A DNA stretch of 64,000 bases, from NCBI GenBank assembly GCA_024640765.1, contig JAHEEK010000006.1:66451-130450 (forward strand), written 5' to 3'. Of the stretch, positions 42,727 to 52,103 are shown in pieces. The notes beneath the pieces were generated by a model, which was given only the letters and a program-made list of their open reading frames with translations, searched no databases and was not told where the DNA came from. Every line of letters begins with the position of its first letter. Within the stretch, counting starts at the first letter, position 1. The DNA comes from Nereida sp024640765. Its GTDB lineage: Bacteria; Pseudomonadota; Alphaproteobacteria; Rhodobacterales; Rhodobacteraceae. The position numbers and the translations under genes were made by a program.

Positions 42727-44239
42727 AGACCAAGCCCATGCTTTTGACAGCATTTCTGATCTGTTGAAGCGCGCGGGCGTCGATATTGAAAACGATGTGG
42801 TGCTGCCGCCACAAGACAGTAAATCCAGTGTGATGGCCGTGATCGGCAAGGCTGGCAGCGGTAAAACACTGCTGCTGGCCGAATTATACCGCGCCATTGA
42901 AGCCGCCGGTGTTGAGGTTGTTTCAGGCGACTACGAGTCCCGCAAATCTAAAGACAAACGCACGCTGGCCATCCTTGCCCCCACCAACAAAGCTGCAAGT
43001 GTGCTGCGTAACCGCGGTGTTCCCGCAACAACGATCCACCGGATCTTGTACACGCCCATGTATGATCCGGAGTATGAAAAAATTGCTGAATGGTTGGCGG
43101 GCAACACGCTTGAGCGGCCTGACGTAGAAGACTTGACGGATTTGGCGCTTGATCGCGCGTGGGCATATTATCAGACCAACAGATCAATACCGGGTGCGCT
43201 TGCTGCGGCGGGCTTGCGCGGTTCTGATTTTATCACGGGCTGGAAACGGCGCGAGAACCCCCTTGATATTGGGTTCATCGATGAATCTTCGATGCTGGAT
43301 GCCAAGCAATACGAAGACTTGCAGGAAATTTTCCCAACGCTTGTGTTGTTTGGCGATCCCGCACAGCTTGCGCCCGTTAACCAATCTGGGGGTATGGTGT
43401 TTGATGGTCTCAAGGGGCCGCGCAAGCTTGAGCTGAGCCGCGTCCACCGGCAAACCAAAGACAATCCCATTCTTGATTTGGCCCATGCGCTGGCGGACCC
43501 GTCGCTTGAGTTTCATCACTTTGAGCAGATGGTGAAAGACGCCTCCCAAAAAGATGACCGGGTCGTATGGGCCGAGCGGGTGAATTGCGATTTGATGGCG
43601 CGCTCGCCGTGTCTTGTGTGGCGTAACGCGACGCGGATCAAATTGATCAATGCGTTTCGCGGTGCCTATAGCGCGCCCGAAGAAGAGCTGCTGGAAGGTG
43701 AGCCGCTTATTTGTGATGGTATTGAATTGCCCATGAAGCACCGCAAAAAGCGGCTCGATCTTGAGGCGCGAGGTCTGATTAAGGGCGCGCAGGTCATCTA
43801 TATGGGCCTCGGCCGCAAGCCTGGCTTTTCGCGCCTGCACGTCATGGGGGCAGAGGACCCGCAGGTGAGTGCCGCGTCAATTATGAAGTTAGAAAAGCCT
43901 GGCGAGGAAGAGCCTGTCATTCCGTTTGCTGCGCGCATGGGGGCTACTTTTCTGCATGGTGCCGCAGTGACAATTCACAAGGCGCAAGGCTCGCAATGGG
44001 ATGAAGTGCAGGTGTTTGCACCAGATATTTTTGTTGCCGCGCGCATGGGCCGTTCTGAGGCGGGGCAGCCGCTGTGGAAGCGCTTGGCATATGTCGCAAT
44101 TACGCGGGCAGAGACACGACTTCATTGGTGTGTACGTGCTGCGTTGGCCCGTCCCAAGGGGCCGCTGATCATTGATGATTTGCCGAGCAAGCCCGCACCG
44201 CTTACCCTTGAAGCTGAACCTTTGGAGGCAAACTCATGA
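42698..44239 (+). CDS. RecD-like ATP-dependent DNA helicase
   Basis: Superfamily 1 helicase of 513 residues. Motif I GKAGSGKT (about residues 50-57), motif II IDESSML, motif III LFGDPAQLAPV, the UvrD_C_2 motif IHKAQGSQWDEV and motif VI AYVAITRAE are all present. It is shorter than RecD and lacks RecBCD context; the form is a stand-alone RecD-like helicase. Its start lies within luxI and its stop overlaps the SDR gene by 4 nt. Role is inferred as DNA repair or recombination; no phage-defence partner is visible. Confidence 0.88.
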   Translation: MSIPSIQFSEDQAHAFDSISDLLKRAGVDIENDVVLPPQDSKSSVMAVIGKAGSGKTLLLAELYRAIEAAGVEVVSGDYESRKSKDKRTLAILAPTNKAASVLRNRGVPATTIHRILYTPMYDPEYEKIAEWLAGNTLERPDVEDLTDLALDRAWAYYQTNRSIPGALAAAGLRGSDFITGWKRRENPLDIGFIDESSMLDAKQYEDLQEIFPTLVLFGDPAQLAPVNQSGGMVFDGLKGPRKLELSRVHRQTKDNPILDLAHALADPSLEFHHFEQMVKDASQKDDRVVWAERVNCDLMARSPCLVWRNATRIKLINAFRGAYSAPEEELLEGEPLICDGIELPMKHRKKRLDLEARGLIKGAQVIYMGLGRKPGFSRLHVMGAEDPQVSAASIMKLEKPGEEEPVIPFAARMGATFLHGAAVTIHKAQGSQWDEVQVFAPDIFVAARMGRSEAGQPLWKRLAYVAITRAETRLHWCVRAALARPKGPLIIDDLPSKPAPLTLEAEPLEANS

Positions 44240-44961
44240 AGTCGATTATTATCACTGGGGCAAGCAGCGGCATTGGTGCAGTTACAGCACGCCATTTCTT
44301 GCAGAACGGTTGGCGCGTTGGTTTGATGGCGCGCACAGCATCTGCGTTGGAACATATAGCAGATGGCCATGAGAACGCCGTTTGTCTACCGTGTAGCGTG
44401 ACTGATGAGGCAGCGGTTGATGCCGCGTTTAAAACCTTTTCACGTAATCACCGTTTAGATGTTTTGTTCAATAACGCGGGCCAGTTTGGGCCGCAAATGA
44501 GCATTGATGAGATCCAGCTGGCCGATTGGCAGGCGACAGTTGATGTGAACTTAACGGGGATGTTTTTGTGTGCCCGTGCTGCGTTTCGAACCATGCGGCA
44601 CCAATCCAATCAGGGCGGTCGGATCATAAACAACGGCTCGATCAGTGCGCATACCCCGCGCGAAGGTTCGACGTGTTACACGACAACAAAACACGGCGTT
44701 TCTGGCCTGACCAAGACGATCACGCTTGATGGGCGTCCGTTTGGCATTACTTGCGGTCAAATTGATATTGGCAATGCCCGTACAGATTTAGTTGCGAACC
44801 TTGAAGTAAAGCGCGCGGCCGAAGGCTTGCCGCCGTTGCCCACAATGGCCGTTGAAGATGTCGCTAAGTCCGTCTTTCACATGGCCAGTTTGCCAGAGGA
44901 AGCCAACGTCCAAACCATGATGGTGATGGCCAGCGCAATGCCCCATATTGGGCGCGGCTAA
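44236..44961 (+). CDS. SDR family NAD(P)-dependent oxidoreductase
   Basis: Classical short-chain dehydrogenase/reductase of 241 residues: cofactor motif TGASSGIGA at residues 7-15, NNAGQFG near 78, catalytic Ser in NNGSISAHTP and YTTTKHG with the catalytic Tyr and Lys near 150-154. The substrate is unknown. The start overlaps the helicase stop (ATGA), forming a luxI-helicase-SDR operon. Confidence 0.9.
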   Translation: MKSIIITGASSGIGAVTARHFLQNGWRVGLMARTASALEHIADGHENAVCLPCSVTDEAAVDAAFKTFSRNHRLDVLFNNAGQFGPQMSIDEIQLADWQATVDVNLTGMFLCARAAFRTMRHQSNQGGRIINNGSISAHTPREGSTCYTTTKHGVSGLTKTITLDGRPFGITCGQIDIGNARTDLVANLEVKRAAEGLPPLPTMAVEDVAKSVFHMASLPEEANVQTMMVMASAMPHIGRG

Positions 44962-44979
44962 CAACTGGGTATCGGTTTC

Positions 44980-45735
44980 TTAGCGTTGGAACACACGGAA
45001 AATTGCTGATGCGCCCCAACCGGCGCTGATTGCGATGATCAGTGACAGGATGCCGTAGTAAAATGGTTTTTGGCGTGACAGGTTGTACATCCAACGCTCA
45101 AGCCCTGCTTTGCGCACATCAAGAACGGTGCTGTAGGTTGAGATGACCTTTTTATCATTCAACAGAAAAACGCTGACTTCGTAGGCGCCTTCAACAAGGT
45201 TGGCGGGCAACTCAACGTCGGTGCGGAACAACGTATTGTCGATCAGCGCAGCATCCCATTCGCGCAGCTGGTATTTGTTGGCGTCTTGGCGGATGCGCAT
45301 TAACGCTTCGGTGAATAGCGCCACATCGTTGTCGTCGTGGCCCTCCGCGCTTGGCTTGATGACGCGGGGCAGGGTGATCTCGTAATAGCGATCGGCCTCT
45401 TCACCCAAGATATCTGCGATGGGGCGCGTTGTTTCGATCGCGTAAAACGATGGCGCTGCGTCGACCTCAACGGTTGCGGCGTTGACCCATATGCCAAAGC
45501 GGCGGTCTTTGCGGTAAACTTTGGTTGCTTGATCGGGGCCCTTCACGGTGACGATCAAGTCAAGTTTGGCTTCTTGCGTCACTGCACTTTCATGCTTGAT
45601 TGCACCAAAAACCAAAATGTCTGAGCCATCGAAGGTTGTTGTAATGGCCACTTCGCTCTCGGACAGGCCAAGCACTAAGTTCTGCGCAGCGGCTGGCGTC
45701 GCCAGCAAAAGCGCGATGAGAAAAGCACGTAGCAT
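44980..45735 (-). CDS. TIGR02186 family membrane-anchored protein
   Basis: A 251-residue exported protein with a signal peptide (MLRAFLIALLLATPAAAQ), an extracytoplasmic domain (LGLSESEVAITTTFDGSDIL near the start, DRRFGIWVNA further on) and one C-terminal transmembrane helix (YYGILSLIIAISAGWGASAIF). Members of TIGR02186 usually sit next to a TauE/SafE permease, as here, where its ATG abuts the permease stop. It is probably an accessory subunit of that transporter. The function is unknown. Confidence 0.9.
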   Translation of the reverse strand: MLRAFLIALLLATPAAAQNLVLGLSESEVAITTTFDGSDILVFGAIKHESAVTQEAKLDLIVTVKGPDQATKVYRKDRRFGIWVNAATVEVDAAPSFYAIETTRPIADILGEEADRYYEITLPRVIKPSAEGHDDNDVALFTEALMRIRQDANKYQLREWDAALIDNTLFRTDVELPANLVEGAYEVSVFLLNDKKVISTYSTVLDVRKAGLERWMYNLSRQKPFYYGILSLIIAISAGWGASAIFRVFQR

Positions 45736-46656
45736 CTAGTGCCCTCCCAAGCCGATAGAATAAAGTTCTGAGGGCGTCAGCAGCAGATCCAGTGCAAGCT
45801 TGGAACAGACGCCAAGCACCATCAGTGCAAGCAAAATACGCAGCTGCTCTGCCTTCATCTTTGCGCCGATCCGCGTTCCGATCTGTGCGCCGATAACGCC
45901 GCCGACCAACAGCAAAACCGCCAACATCATATCTACGGTATAATTTGTTGTGGCGTGCAACATTGTGGTGAACGCGGTCACAAAGATGATCTGAAAAAGG
46001 GATGTACCCACAACAACTTTGGTCGGCATGCCAAGCAGATAAATCATCGCAGGCACCATGATAAAGCCACCGCCAACGCCCATGATTGCTGCCAGAATAC
46101 CCACGACAACACCAACGATCAAAGGCGGGATCACACTAATATAGAGGCCCGAGACGCGGAACTTCATCTTGAACGGCAGCGCGTGAATCCACGTGTGGTT
46201 CTTGCGTTTGCGCGGTGCCGTACCCGCAGGGGCGTTGGTGCGGCGGATTGCGTTGAGACTTTCGATAAACATCAAGCCGCCAACAACGCCCAAAAAGACG
46301 ACGTAGCAAAGCTTTACCAGCAGATCGACTTGCCCCAAGGACTTCAGGTAGTTGAAAACAACCACACCCAGTGCAGCGCCGATCAGGCCACCCACAAGGA
46401 GTACGGTGCCCATCCTGAAATCAACGGTTTTTCGTTTGAAGTGCGCGAGCACACCAGAGAACGACGAGGCTACAATTTGGTTTGCTTCAGTGGCCACAGC
46501 AACTGCAGGCGGGATGCCGATAAAGAACAGCAAGGGGGTCATCAGAAAACCACCACCCACACCAAACATCCCGGACAAGATACCGACGATGCCGCCGAGA
46601 CCTAACAACAGAAATGCATTAACGGAAACTTCCGCGATGGGCAGGTAGATTTGCAT
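45736..46656 (-). CDS. TSUP family (TauE/SafE) permease
   Basis: Integral membrane protein of 306 residues with about eight helices and the two TSUP repeats GGIVGILSGMFGVGGGFLMT (about residues 20-39) and VVGILAAIMGVGGGFIMVP. It forms an adjacent pair with the TIGR02186 protein. The transported anion, possibly sulfite, a sulfonate or thiosulfate, is not readable from sequence. It differs from the smaller TSUP protein at 27188 (250 residues). Confidence 0.92.
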   Translation of the reverse strand: MQIYLPIAEVSVNAFLLLGLGGIVGILSGMFGVGGGFLMTPLLFFIGIPPAVAVATEANQIVASSFSGVLAHFKRKTVDFRMGTVLLVGGLIGAALGVVVFNYLKSLGQVDLLVKLCYVVFLGVVGGLMFIESLNAIRRTNAPAGTAPRKRKNHTWIHALPFKMKFRVSGLYISVIPPLIVGVVVGILAAIMGVGGGFIMVPAMIYLLGMPTKVVVGTSLFQIIFVTAFTTMLHATTNYTVDMMLAVLLLVGGVIGAQIGTRIGAKMKAEQLRILLALMVLGVCSKLALDLLLTPSELYSIGLGGH

Positions 46657-46725
46657 AGCTTCCCTTCAACCTATTCTGGCCTGACTTCAACCGCCAAATT
46701 AAAAGGCACTATGAGTCCAGTTGCC

Positions 46726-47703
46726 TTACCGCTCTTTCACATATGGTTCGCCGCCAGCCCGTGGGGGAATGGCTTTGCCCACAAATCCGGCCAAGATCAC
46801 AACTGTCAAAATGTACGGTAATGCGTCAAGCAATTGGATTTGCACTTTGAACCCAAACGCAGCGGTCAAAAGATCAGGACGCAAGGCAATCGCTTGTAGA
46901 TAGCCAAACAACAGACACGCGGCCAATGCGTACCACGGACGCCACTTGGCAAAGATCAGCGCAGCAAGGGCGATGTAGCCACGGCCTGCGGTCATGTCTT
47001 TGACGAAACCAGCCTGTAGCGCGGTTGCCAAATAGGCACCCGCAAGCCCGCACAAGACACCGCAAATCAAGACTGCCGCATAGCGCAGACCAACAACGGA
47101 AACGCCTGCAGTATCGACCGCGGCGGGGTTCTCACCTACGGCGCGCAGGCGCAGGCCGAAGCGTGTGCGAAACAGGACCCACCAGGTCAGAGGCACCATT
47201 GCAATTGCCACATAAACCAACAAAGCGTGCCCGCCGATTAGGCTGGCGTAGATCGGTCCTGCAACGGGCACGGGCATGAAGGTTTCGGCGAATGGAAATT
47301 CAATTGGGTTGAACCGCGCAGCGCCCTCAAGCTGAGGAGTACGCCCGCCTTGTTTGAACCAGCTTTGCGCAATCAAAACGGTCATGCCAGCCGCGAGAAA
47401 ATTGATTGCGACGCCAGAGATCAGTTGGTTGCCGCGGAATGTGATCGAGGCCAGCCCGTGGATGATCGACAAGGTGACTGAGGCCAAAATACCGGCCCCA
47501 AGGCCAAGCCACACAGAGCCTGTGTTGAAGCTGATCGCGGCAGAAAAGAACGCGGCAATCAACATTTTGCCTTCAAGGCCGATATCAAAAATACCCGCGC
47601 GTTCGCTGAACAGTCCTGCAAGGCACGCCAACAACAAGGGCGTCGCCAAGCGGATTGATGTCTCAAGAACGGGGACGGAAAAGAGGTTCAGAAAATCCCA
47701 CAT
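46726..47703 (-). CDS. Nucleoside-type ABC transporter permease (second subunit)
   Basis: Membrane permease of 325 residues, about nine helices (BPD_transp_2 family), with RLATPLLLACLAGLFSERAG at the N-terminus, NIGLEGKML-like FDIGLEGKMLIAAF, and GRGYIALAALIFAKWRP. It is the partner of the upstream permease; the two overlap by one base. Together with the ATPase and the BMP receptor it forms an importer of the kind that transports purine or other nucleosides in bacteria such as Bacillus (NupNOPQ). Confidence 0.93.
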   Translation of the reverse strand: MWDFLNLFSVPVLETSIRLATPLLLACLAGLFSERAGIFDIGLEGKMLIAAFFSAAISFNTGSVWLGLGAGILASVTLSIIHGLASITFRGNQLISGVAINFLAAGMTVLIAQSWFKQGGRTPQLEGAARFNPIEFPFAETFMPVPVAGPIYASLIGGHALLVYVAIAMVPLTWWVLFRTRFGLRLRAVGENPAAVDTAGVSVVGLRYAAVLICGVLCGLAGAYLATALQAGFVKDMTAGRGYIALAALIFAKWRPWYALAACLLFGYLQAIALRPDLLTAAFGFKVQIQLLDALPYILTVVILAGFVGKAIPPRAGGEPYVKER

Positions 47704-48800
47704 TATGCTGCTCCCTCTTTGCGCATCATCAAGAATATTTTCTCAAGGGGCATGCGGATCATGTTGTCGAGCGCCCCTGTGAACATGATGACCAGGGCCT
47801 GAATGACGATGATCAACTCACGGGGGATGTTCGTCCAAAGCGCCAGTTCTGCACCGCCTTGATACAAAAAGCCGAACAGGATCGCGGCAAGAAGCACCCC
47901 AAGCGGGTGACTGCGGCCCATCAATGCTACCGCGATGCCGATGAAACCTGCGCCTTCGACGCTGCCTAGCACGAGACGCTCTGCCTCGCCCATGACGTTG
48001 TTGATCGCCATGCAGCCCGCTAACGCGCCCGAGATGATCATTGAGATCATGATAATTTTGGTGGGGCTGATACCTGCGTATTTCGCGGCGCTTTCGCTTT
48101 CGCCGTAGGCGCGAATTTCAAAGCCCAGACGGGTCCGCCAGATCAAGAACCAAACGGCGACGCAGGCCAGCAAGCTTACGAAAAAGCTGACGTTTGCGGG
48201 TGCGCCACGGAACACTGGCTTTTCGCCCCAGCTGAACAAATCTTGGAAGGTCGGAAGGTGCGTGGTGGCTGCAAACTTGGCAGTTGCCGGATCCATCGCA
48301 CCTGAAGGTTTGAGCATACCCACCAAGAGGTAGTTCAAAAGCGCTGCTGCAATGAAGTTGAACATGATTGTGGTGATAACAATGTGGCTGCCCCGCTTGG
48401 CCTGTAAATACGCAGGGATCGCGGCCCAAATTGCGGCAAAAGCAGCAGCGCCAATAATGGCAACTGGCAAAGCCAGCGCCCAGTGTGGGAACGGGATATA
48501 AAGACACACTAATGCTACGCCTAAACCGCCAAGCATGGCCTGTCCCTCACCGCCAATGTTGAACATGCGCGCATGAAACGCGACCGATACGGCAAGGCCA
48601 GTGAAGATAAAGTTGGTCGCGTAGTAAAGTGTGTAGCCCCAGCCATATGTCGAGCCAATAGCGCCTTCGACCATCAGCTTTGCAGCCGCAACAGGGTCCT
48701 CACCAATGGCAAGGATCACAAGCGCCGACAGCACTGCGGCAAGAATGAGTGAAATAAGAGGGACCAGAACCGCGTCGGCCCACTTTGGGATCACATCCAT
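47703..48800 (-). CDS. Nucleoside-type ABC transporter permease (first subunit)
   Basis: Membrane permease of 365 residues, BPD_transp_2 family, with MFNIGGEGQAMLGG near residue 80, GFEIRAYGESESAAKYAGIS and GFIGIAVALMGRSHPLGV. The helices are well separated in the translation. Its ATG follows the ATPase stop by 3 nt. The importer's substrate class follows from the family; exact substrates are not determinable. Confidence 0.93.
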   Translation of the reverse strand: MDVIPKWADAVLVPLISLILAAVLSALVILAIGEDPVAAAKLMVEGAIGSTYGWGYTLYYATNFIFTGLAVSVAFHARMFNIGGEGQAMLGGLGVALVCLYIPFPHWALALPVAIIGAAAFAAIWAAIPAYLQAKRGSHIVITTIMFNFIAAALLNYLLVGMLKPSGAMDPATAKFAATTHLPTFQDLFSWGEKPVFRGAPANVSFFVSLLACVAVWFLIWRTRLGFEIRAYGESESAAKYAGISPTKIIMISMIISGALAGCMAINNVMGEAERLVLGSVEGAGFIGIAVALMGRSHPLGVLLAAILFGFLYQGGAELALWTNIPRELIIVIQALVIMFTGALDNMIRMPLEKIFLMMRKEGAA

Positions 48801-48803
48801 GCT

Positions 48804-50375
48804 CTAGCCCTCCTGGTCTGCGGTTTGAGGCTGCGCGGCGGCGGCCTCACGGGTCATGCCAGCCATCATCAGGCCCAGCTCTTTTTCATCGGTCTCATCG
48901 GGCAAACGTTCGCCCATTATTTGGCCGTCAAACATGACAGCAATCCGGTCAGATAATGCGAGGATTTCCTCCAACTCGACCGAGACCAGCAGGATCGCTT
49001 TACCTTGATCGCGCAGGGCGACGATTTGTTGGTGGATGAATTCAATGGCACCAATGTCCACACCGCGTGTGGGTTGACCGATCAGCAATAAGTCCGGATT
49101 GCGCTCAATCTCGCGGGCCAGAACGATTTTTTGTTGGTTACCCCCCGAAAAAGATTTGGCCGCCAGCTTTGGATTGGGCGGGCGCACGTCAAAACGGCCC
49201 ATCTTTTCTTCGGTGTCTTGGCGTAGTGCCGCGTTGTCCATCATCAGGCGGCTGCGGTTGTAGCGGTCATCGTGATGATACCCGAAGCCGGTGTTTTCCC
49301 ACGCGGCAAAATTCATAATCAGACCTTCGCGTTGCCTGTCTTCGGGCACGTGCGCAATGCCCCGTGCGCGCCGTGATTGTCCGTCTGAATGGCGTCCTGT
49401 CAGATCAATCTCAGTGCCGTTCAGTTTGACTGACCCTTCGCCGGATTGGATGCCGCCCAAGACTTCAAGCAACTCTGACTGTCCGTTACCAGCCACGCCA
49501 GCAATGCCCAATACTTCGCCTGCGCGCACAGTCAAATCAATGCCCTTAAGGCGGTGAACGCCTTTGTCATCTGTAACGTTAAGGCCTTTTACTTCAAGGA
49601 CAGCCTCGCGCGGTGTTGCGGGTGTTTTATCAACGCGCAGCAACACTTTGCGGCCTACCATCAACTCGGCCAGCTGTTGTGGGCTTGTCTCAGATGTCTT
49701 GACCGTGGCGGTCATTTCACCGCGCCGCATCACGCTGACGGTATCGGTGACATCCATAATTTCACGCAGCTTGTGGGTGATGAGGATAATCGTTTTCCCC
49801 TCGGCCTTCAGGCGCTGCAGGATGCGGAAAAGCTGATCTGCCTCTGCGGGGGTTAGCACGCCCGTTGGCTCATCAAGGATCAAAATGTCCGCTTGCCGGT
49901 AAAGCGCCTTAAGGATTTCAACGCGCTGCTGCATTCCCACGCCGATTTCTTCAATCAAGGCATCAGGATCCACGTTCAACCCGTATTCATCCGCAAGGTT
50001 GATCAGCTCTTTGCGCGCCTTACGCAGTGACGGGCCAAGGCTCCAGCCATCTTCCGCGCCCAATACGACATTCTCAAGAACTGTAAAATTTTCAACCAGT
50101 TTGAAGTGCTGGAACACCATCCCAATGCCTGCGGCAATCGCGGCTTGGCTGTCAGGGATTTCTGTTTTTCGGCCGCTGATGAAAACCTCGCCTTTGTCGG
50201 CTTTGTAAAAGCCGTAAAGGATGCTCATAAGGGTTGATTTGCCTGCGCCATTTTCACCGATAATCCCATGGATTGTGCCGGGCATTACGCGAATTGAAAT
50301 GTCTTTGTTGGCTTGCACCGGTCCAAAGGCTTTCGAGATGCCCTTAAGTTCGATGGCGGGAGCAATATCAGTCAT
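48804..50375 (-). CDS. Nucleoside-type ABC transporter ATP-binding protein (two NBDs)
   Basis: ATPase of the importer, 523 residues with two fused nucleotide-binding domains as in sugar and nucleoside importers. The first has Walker A GENGAGKST, signature-like GVGMQQRVEILKALY and Walker B ILILDEPTG. The second has a degenerate Walker A (GVAGNGQSELLEVL, no GKS/T), signature FSGGNQQKIVLAREI and Walker B LLLIGQPTRGVD. A degenerate second domain is usual in this family. It is the first gene after the receptor gene, separated by a strong hairpin. Confidence 0.95.
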   Translation of the reverse strand: MTDIAPAIELKGISKAFGPVQANKDISIRVMPGTIHGIIGENGAGKSTLMSILYGFYKADKGEVFISGRKTEIPDSQAAIAAGIGMVFQHFKLVENFTVLENVVLGAEDGWSLGPSLRKARKELINLADEYGLNVDPDALIEEIGVGMQQRVEILKALYRQADILILDEPTGVLTPAEADQLFRILQRLKAEGKTIILITHKLREIMDVTDTVSVMRRGEMTATVKTSETSPQQLAELMVGRKVLLRVDKTPATPREAVLEVKGLNVTDDKGVHRLKGIDLTVRAGEVLGIAGVAGNGQSELLEVLGGIQSGEGSVKLNGTEIDLTGRHSDGQSRRARGIAHVPEDRQREGLIMNFAAWENTGFGYHHDDRYNRSRLMMDNAALRQDTEEKMGRFDVRPPNPKLAAKSFSGGNQQKIVLAREIERNPDLLLIGQPTRGVDIGAIEFIHQQIVALRDQGKAILLVSVELEEILALSDRIAVMFDGQIMGERLPDETDEKELGLMMAGMTREAAAAQPQTADQEG

Positions 50376-50409
50376 CAGAAATGAACGCCTGCGTTGTCTG
50401 AATAGGAAA

Positions 50410-50439
50410 GGGCCGCGCAGATTATCTTCCGCGCGGCCC
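50410..50439 (-). terminator. Intercistronic hairpin between the BMP receptor and the ATPase gene
   Basis: GGGCCGCGC and GCGCGGCCC form a perfect 9-bp GC-rich stem (loop 12 nt), followed on the minus strand by TTTCCTATTC. It is a weak terminator or mRNA stabiliser that could favour receptor expression over the membrane subunits. Confidence 0.55.
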
Positions 50440-50454
50440 GATGGGTGTTACGTC

Positions 50455-51450
50455 TTAGAAGTCCAGCGCAGGGCAGGATTCGTCTGACATGTAGTCATGC
50501 ACTTTGATGTCGCCGCTGATGATTTTGTCAGCCGCTGCATATGTCTCAGACAGCATCGCGTATGTTACGAGACCTTCGTTGTTCTCATCGAGCGCAACGC
50601 CAACACCGCGGTTTGACAGGTCCATGACATTGAAGCCTGTTTCCATGTCTGTGCCGTCAAGCATCGCTTTGTAGACAGCATTGTCCACGCGCTTGAGCAT
50701 TGATGTAAGAACTTTTCCTGGGTGCAGGTAGTTTTGGTTGCTGTCCACGCCGATAGACAAAATGCCTTCGTCAGCTGCGGTCTGCAGAACACCAAGACCG
50801 GTGCCGCCTGCCGCTGCATAAACAACGTCAGAACCTTGGCTGATTTGCGCTTTGGTCAGCTCGGAACCTTTCACCGGATCGTTCCACGCCGCCCCAGTTG
50901 TGCCGGTCATGTTGGAGATCACTGTGATGTCAGCGTTTGCTGCTTTTGCGCCTTGCGCATAGCCACACGCAAAGCGGCGGATCAGCGGAATGTCCATGCC
51001 ACCGATGAATGAAACTGTGCCAGTTTCAGATGCGTTCGCCGCCATGATGCCCGCAAGGTATGAACCTTCGTGCTCATTGAATACAACAGAGCGAACGTTT
51101 GGCTGGTCTACAACCATGTCGATGATCGTGAACTTTGTGTCAGGATAGTCAGGTGCAACTTCGCTTAGTGCTGAGCCGAACGCAAAACCTGCCATGACGA
51201 TTGGGTTGGCACCGGATTCCGCAAAGCGGCGCAGAGCTTGCTCGCGCTGTGCGTCTGACTGCAATTCGATCTCTTTGAAAGTGCCACCAGTTTCTTCGGC
51301 CCAACGTGATGCGCCATTGAACGCAGCTTCGTTGAACGATTTGTCGAACTTGCCGCCCAAATCGAAGATGATCGCAGGATCAGCAACAGCAGCAGTTGCG
51401 GTCAGAGCAAGACCAGTTGCGGCGCTCATCAGTTTCGTCATGATTGTCAT
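50455..51450 (-). CDS. BMP family nucleoside ABC transporter substrate-binding protein
   Basis: Periplasmic receptor of the BMP/Med (PF02608) family, 331 residues. The signal peptide is MTIMTKLMSAATGLALTATA, cleaved near ADP. The mature protein shows FDLGGKFDKSFNEAAFNGAS, FIGGMDIPLIRRFACGYAQG and IGVDSNQNYLHPGKVL. ATG 51450 is preferred over 51489 because GGGGAGAT lies just before it. Family members bind nucleosides. It is the promoter-proximal gene of the importer. Confidence 0.94.
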   Translation of the reverse strand: MTIMTKLMSAATGLALTATAAVADPAIIFDLGGKFDKSFNEAAFNGASRWAEETGGTFKEIELQSDAQREQALRRFAESGANPIVMAGFAFGSALSEVAPDYPDTKFTIIDMVVDQPNVRSVVFNEHEGSYLAGIMAANASETGTVSFIGGMDIPLIRRFACGYAQGAKAANADITVISNMTGTTGAAWNDPVKGSELTKAQISQGSDVVYAAAGGTGLGVLQTAADEGILSIGVDSNQNYLHPGKVLTSMLKRVDNAVYKAMLDGTDMETGFNVMDLSNRGVGVALDENNEGLVTYAMLSETYAAADKIISGDIKVHDYMSDESCPALDF

Positions 51451-51567
51451 GAGTATCTCCCCAAGGATTTCTAAATCGAGACGAGGCACGCCAAATCGTA
51501 GATTTCATTGTCGCCCTCGCAGAGCGCAGGCCATGCCGAATTGGCAACCCACACCCTGATGGGCGAC

Positions 51568-51596
51568 AGTAAGCGGCAGGGCGCGCGGGGGGTCAA
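51568..51596 (-). promoter_or_regulatory. Possible sigma70-type promoter of the BMP operon
   Basis: Read on the minus strand, TTGACC (51596-51591) and CTTACT (51573-51568) are separated by 17 bp, about 120 bp upstream of the receptor ATG. The -10 match is weak, so this is tentative. Confidence 0.3.
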
Positions 51597-51650
51597 GTGC
51601 GATTCATATTTCCGTAACGTGTAGCCGTAGTTAGCGCATAAAAATGTGCG

Positions 51651-52100
51651 TTAAATAGGCAATTTACGCTGCATTACGATAGCATCGAGAGCCTCACCAC
51701 CAGATGTTGGGGTGTAGTAGGCTTTGCGGCGGCCAACATGCAGATAGCCGAGGCTTTCATACAGCGCCAACGCGCCTAGATTCGGTGCAGCCACTTCAAG
51801 AAATATCTGCACTGAGCCGCGCGTTTGTAATTGAGAATGAAGGCAGTCCATTACGGCTTTGGCGCGACCTTGTCGCTGGTGATCTGGATGGGTCGCGATG
51901 GTCAAAAGTTCCGCCTCATCTGCGATGACCCGAGAGAGGACAAAACACTGCGCGTCGCCGACCACAAAACAACTGTGGCTTTCAATCAGGTCAGAAAACT
52001 CATGTGCCGACCACGGACGGGTTAACTTAAAAGCCGCGGCGTGCGTTTGGGCCATAGCCTCTGGCGTAAGTTGGGTTTTGGGGGATGCAGGCGTCGTCAT
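51651..52100 (-). CDS. rimI: Ribosomal-protein-alanine N-acetyltransferase-like GNAT protein
   Basis: GNAT acetyltransferase of 149 residues: LLTIATHPDHQRQGRAKAVM contains the acetyl-CoA-binding Q-x-x-G-x-A motif, and FLEVAAPNLGALALYESLGY the conserved C-terminal block. The neighbouring tsaB, 3 nt upstream, supports RimI rather than an unrelated GNAT, because rimI and tsaB are commonly adjacent. It may acetylate the N-terminus of ribosomal protein S18. Confidence 0.85.
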   Translation of the reverse strand: MTTPASPKTQLTPEAMAQTHAAAFKLTRPWSAHEFSDLIESHSCFVVGDAQCFVLSRVIADEAELLTIATHPDHQRQGRAKAVMDCLHSQLQTRGSVQIFLEVAAPNLGALALYESLGYLHVGRRKAYYTPTSGGEALDAIVMQRKLPI

Positions 52101-52103
52101 TGC

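Noticed and set aside
42698..44239. RecD-like helicase as part of a phage-defence island
   Set aside because: Neighbours are luxI and an SDR; no nuclease, methylase, toxin or mobile-element genes are present, and base composition looks ordinary.
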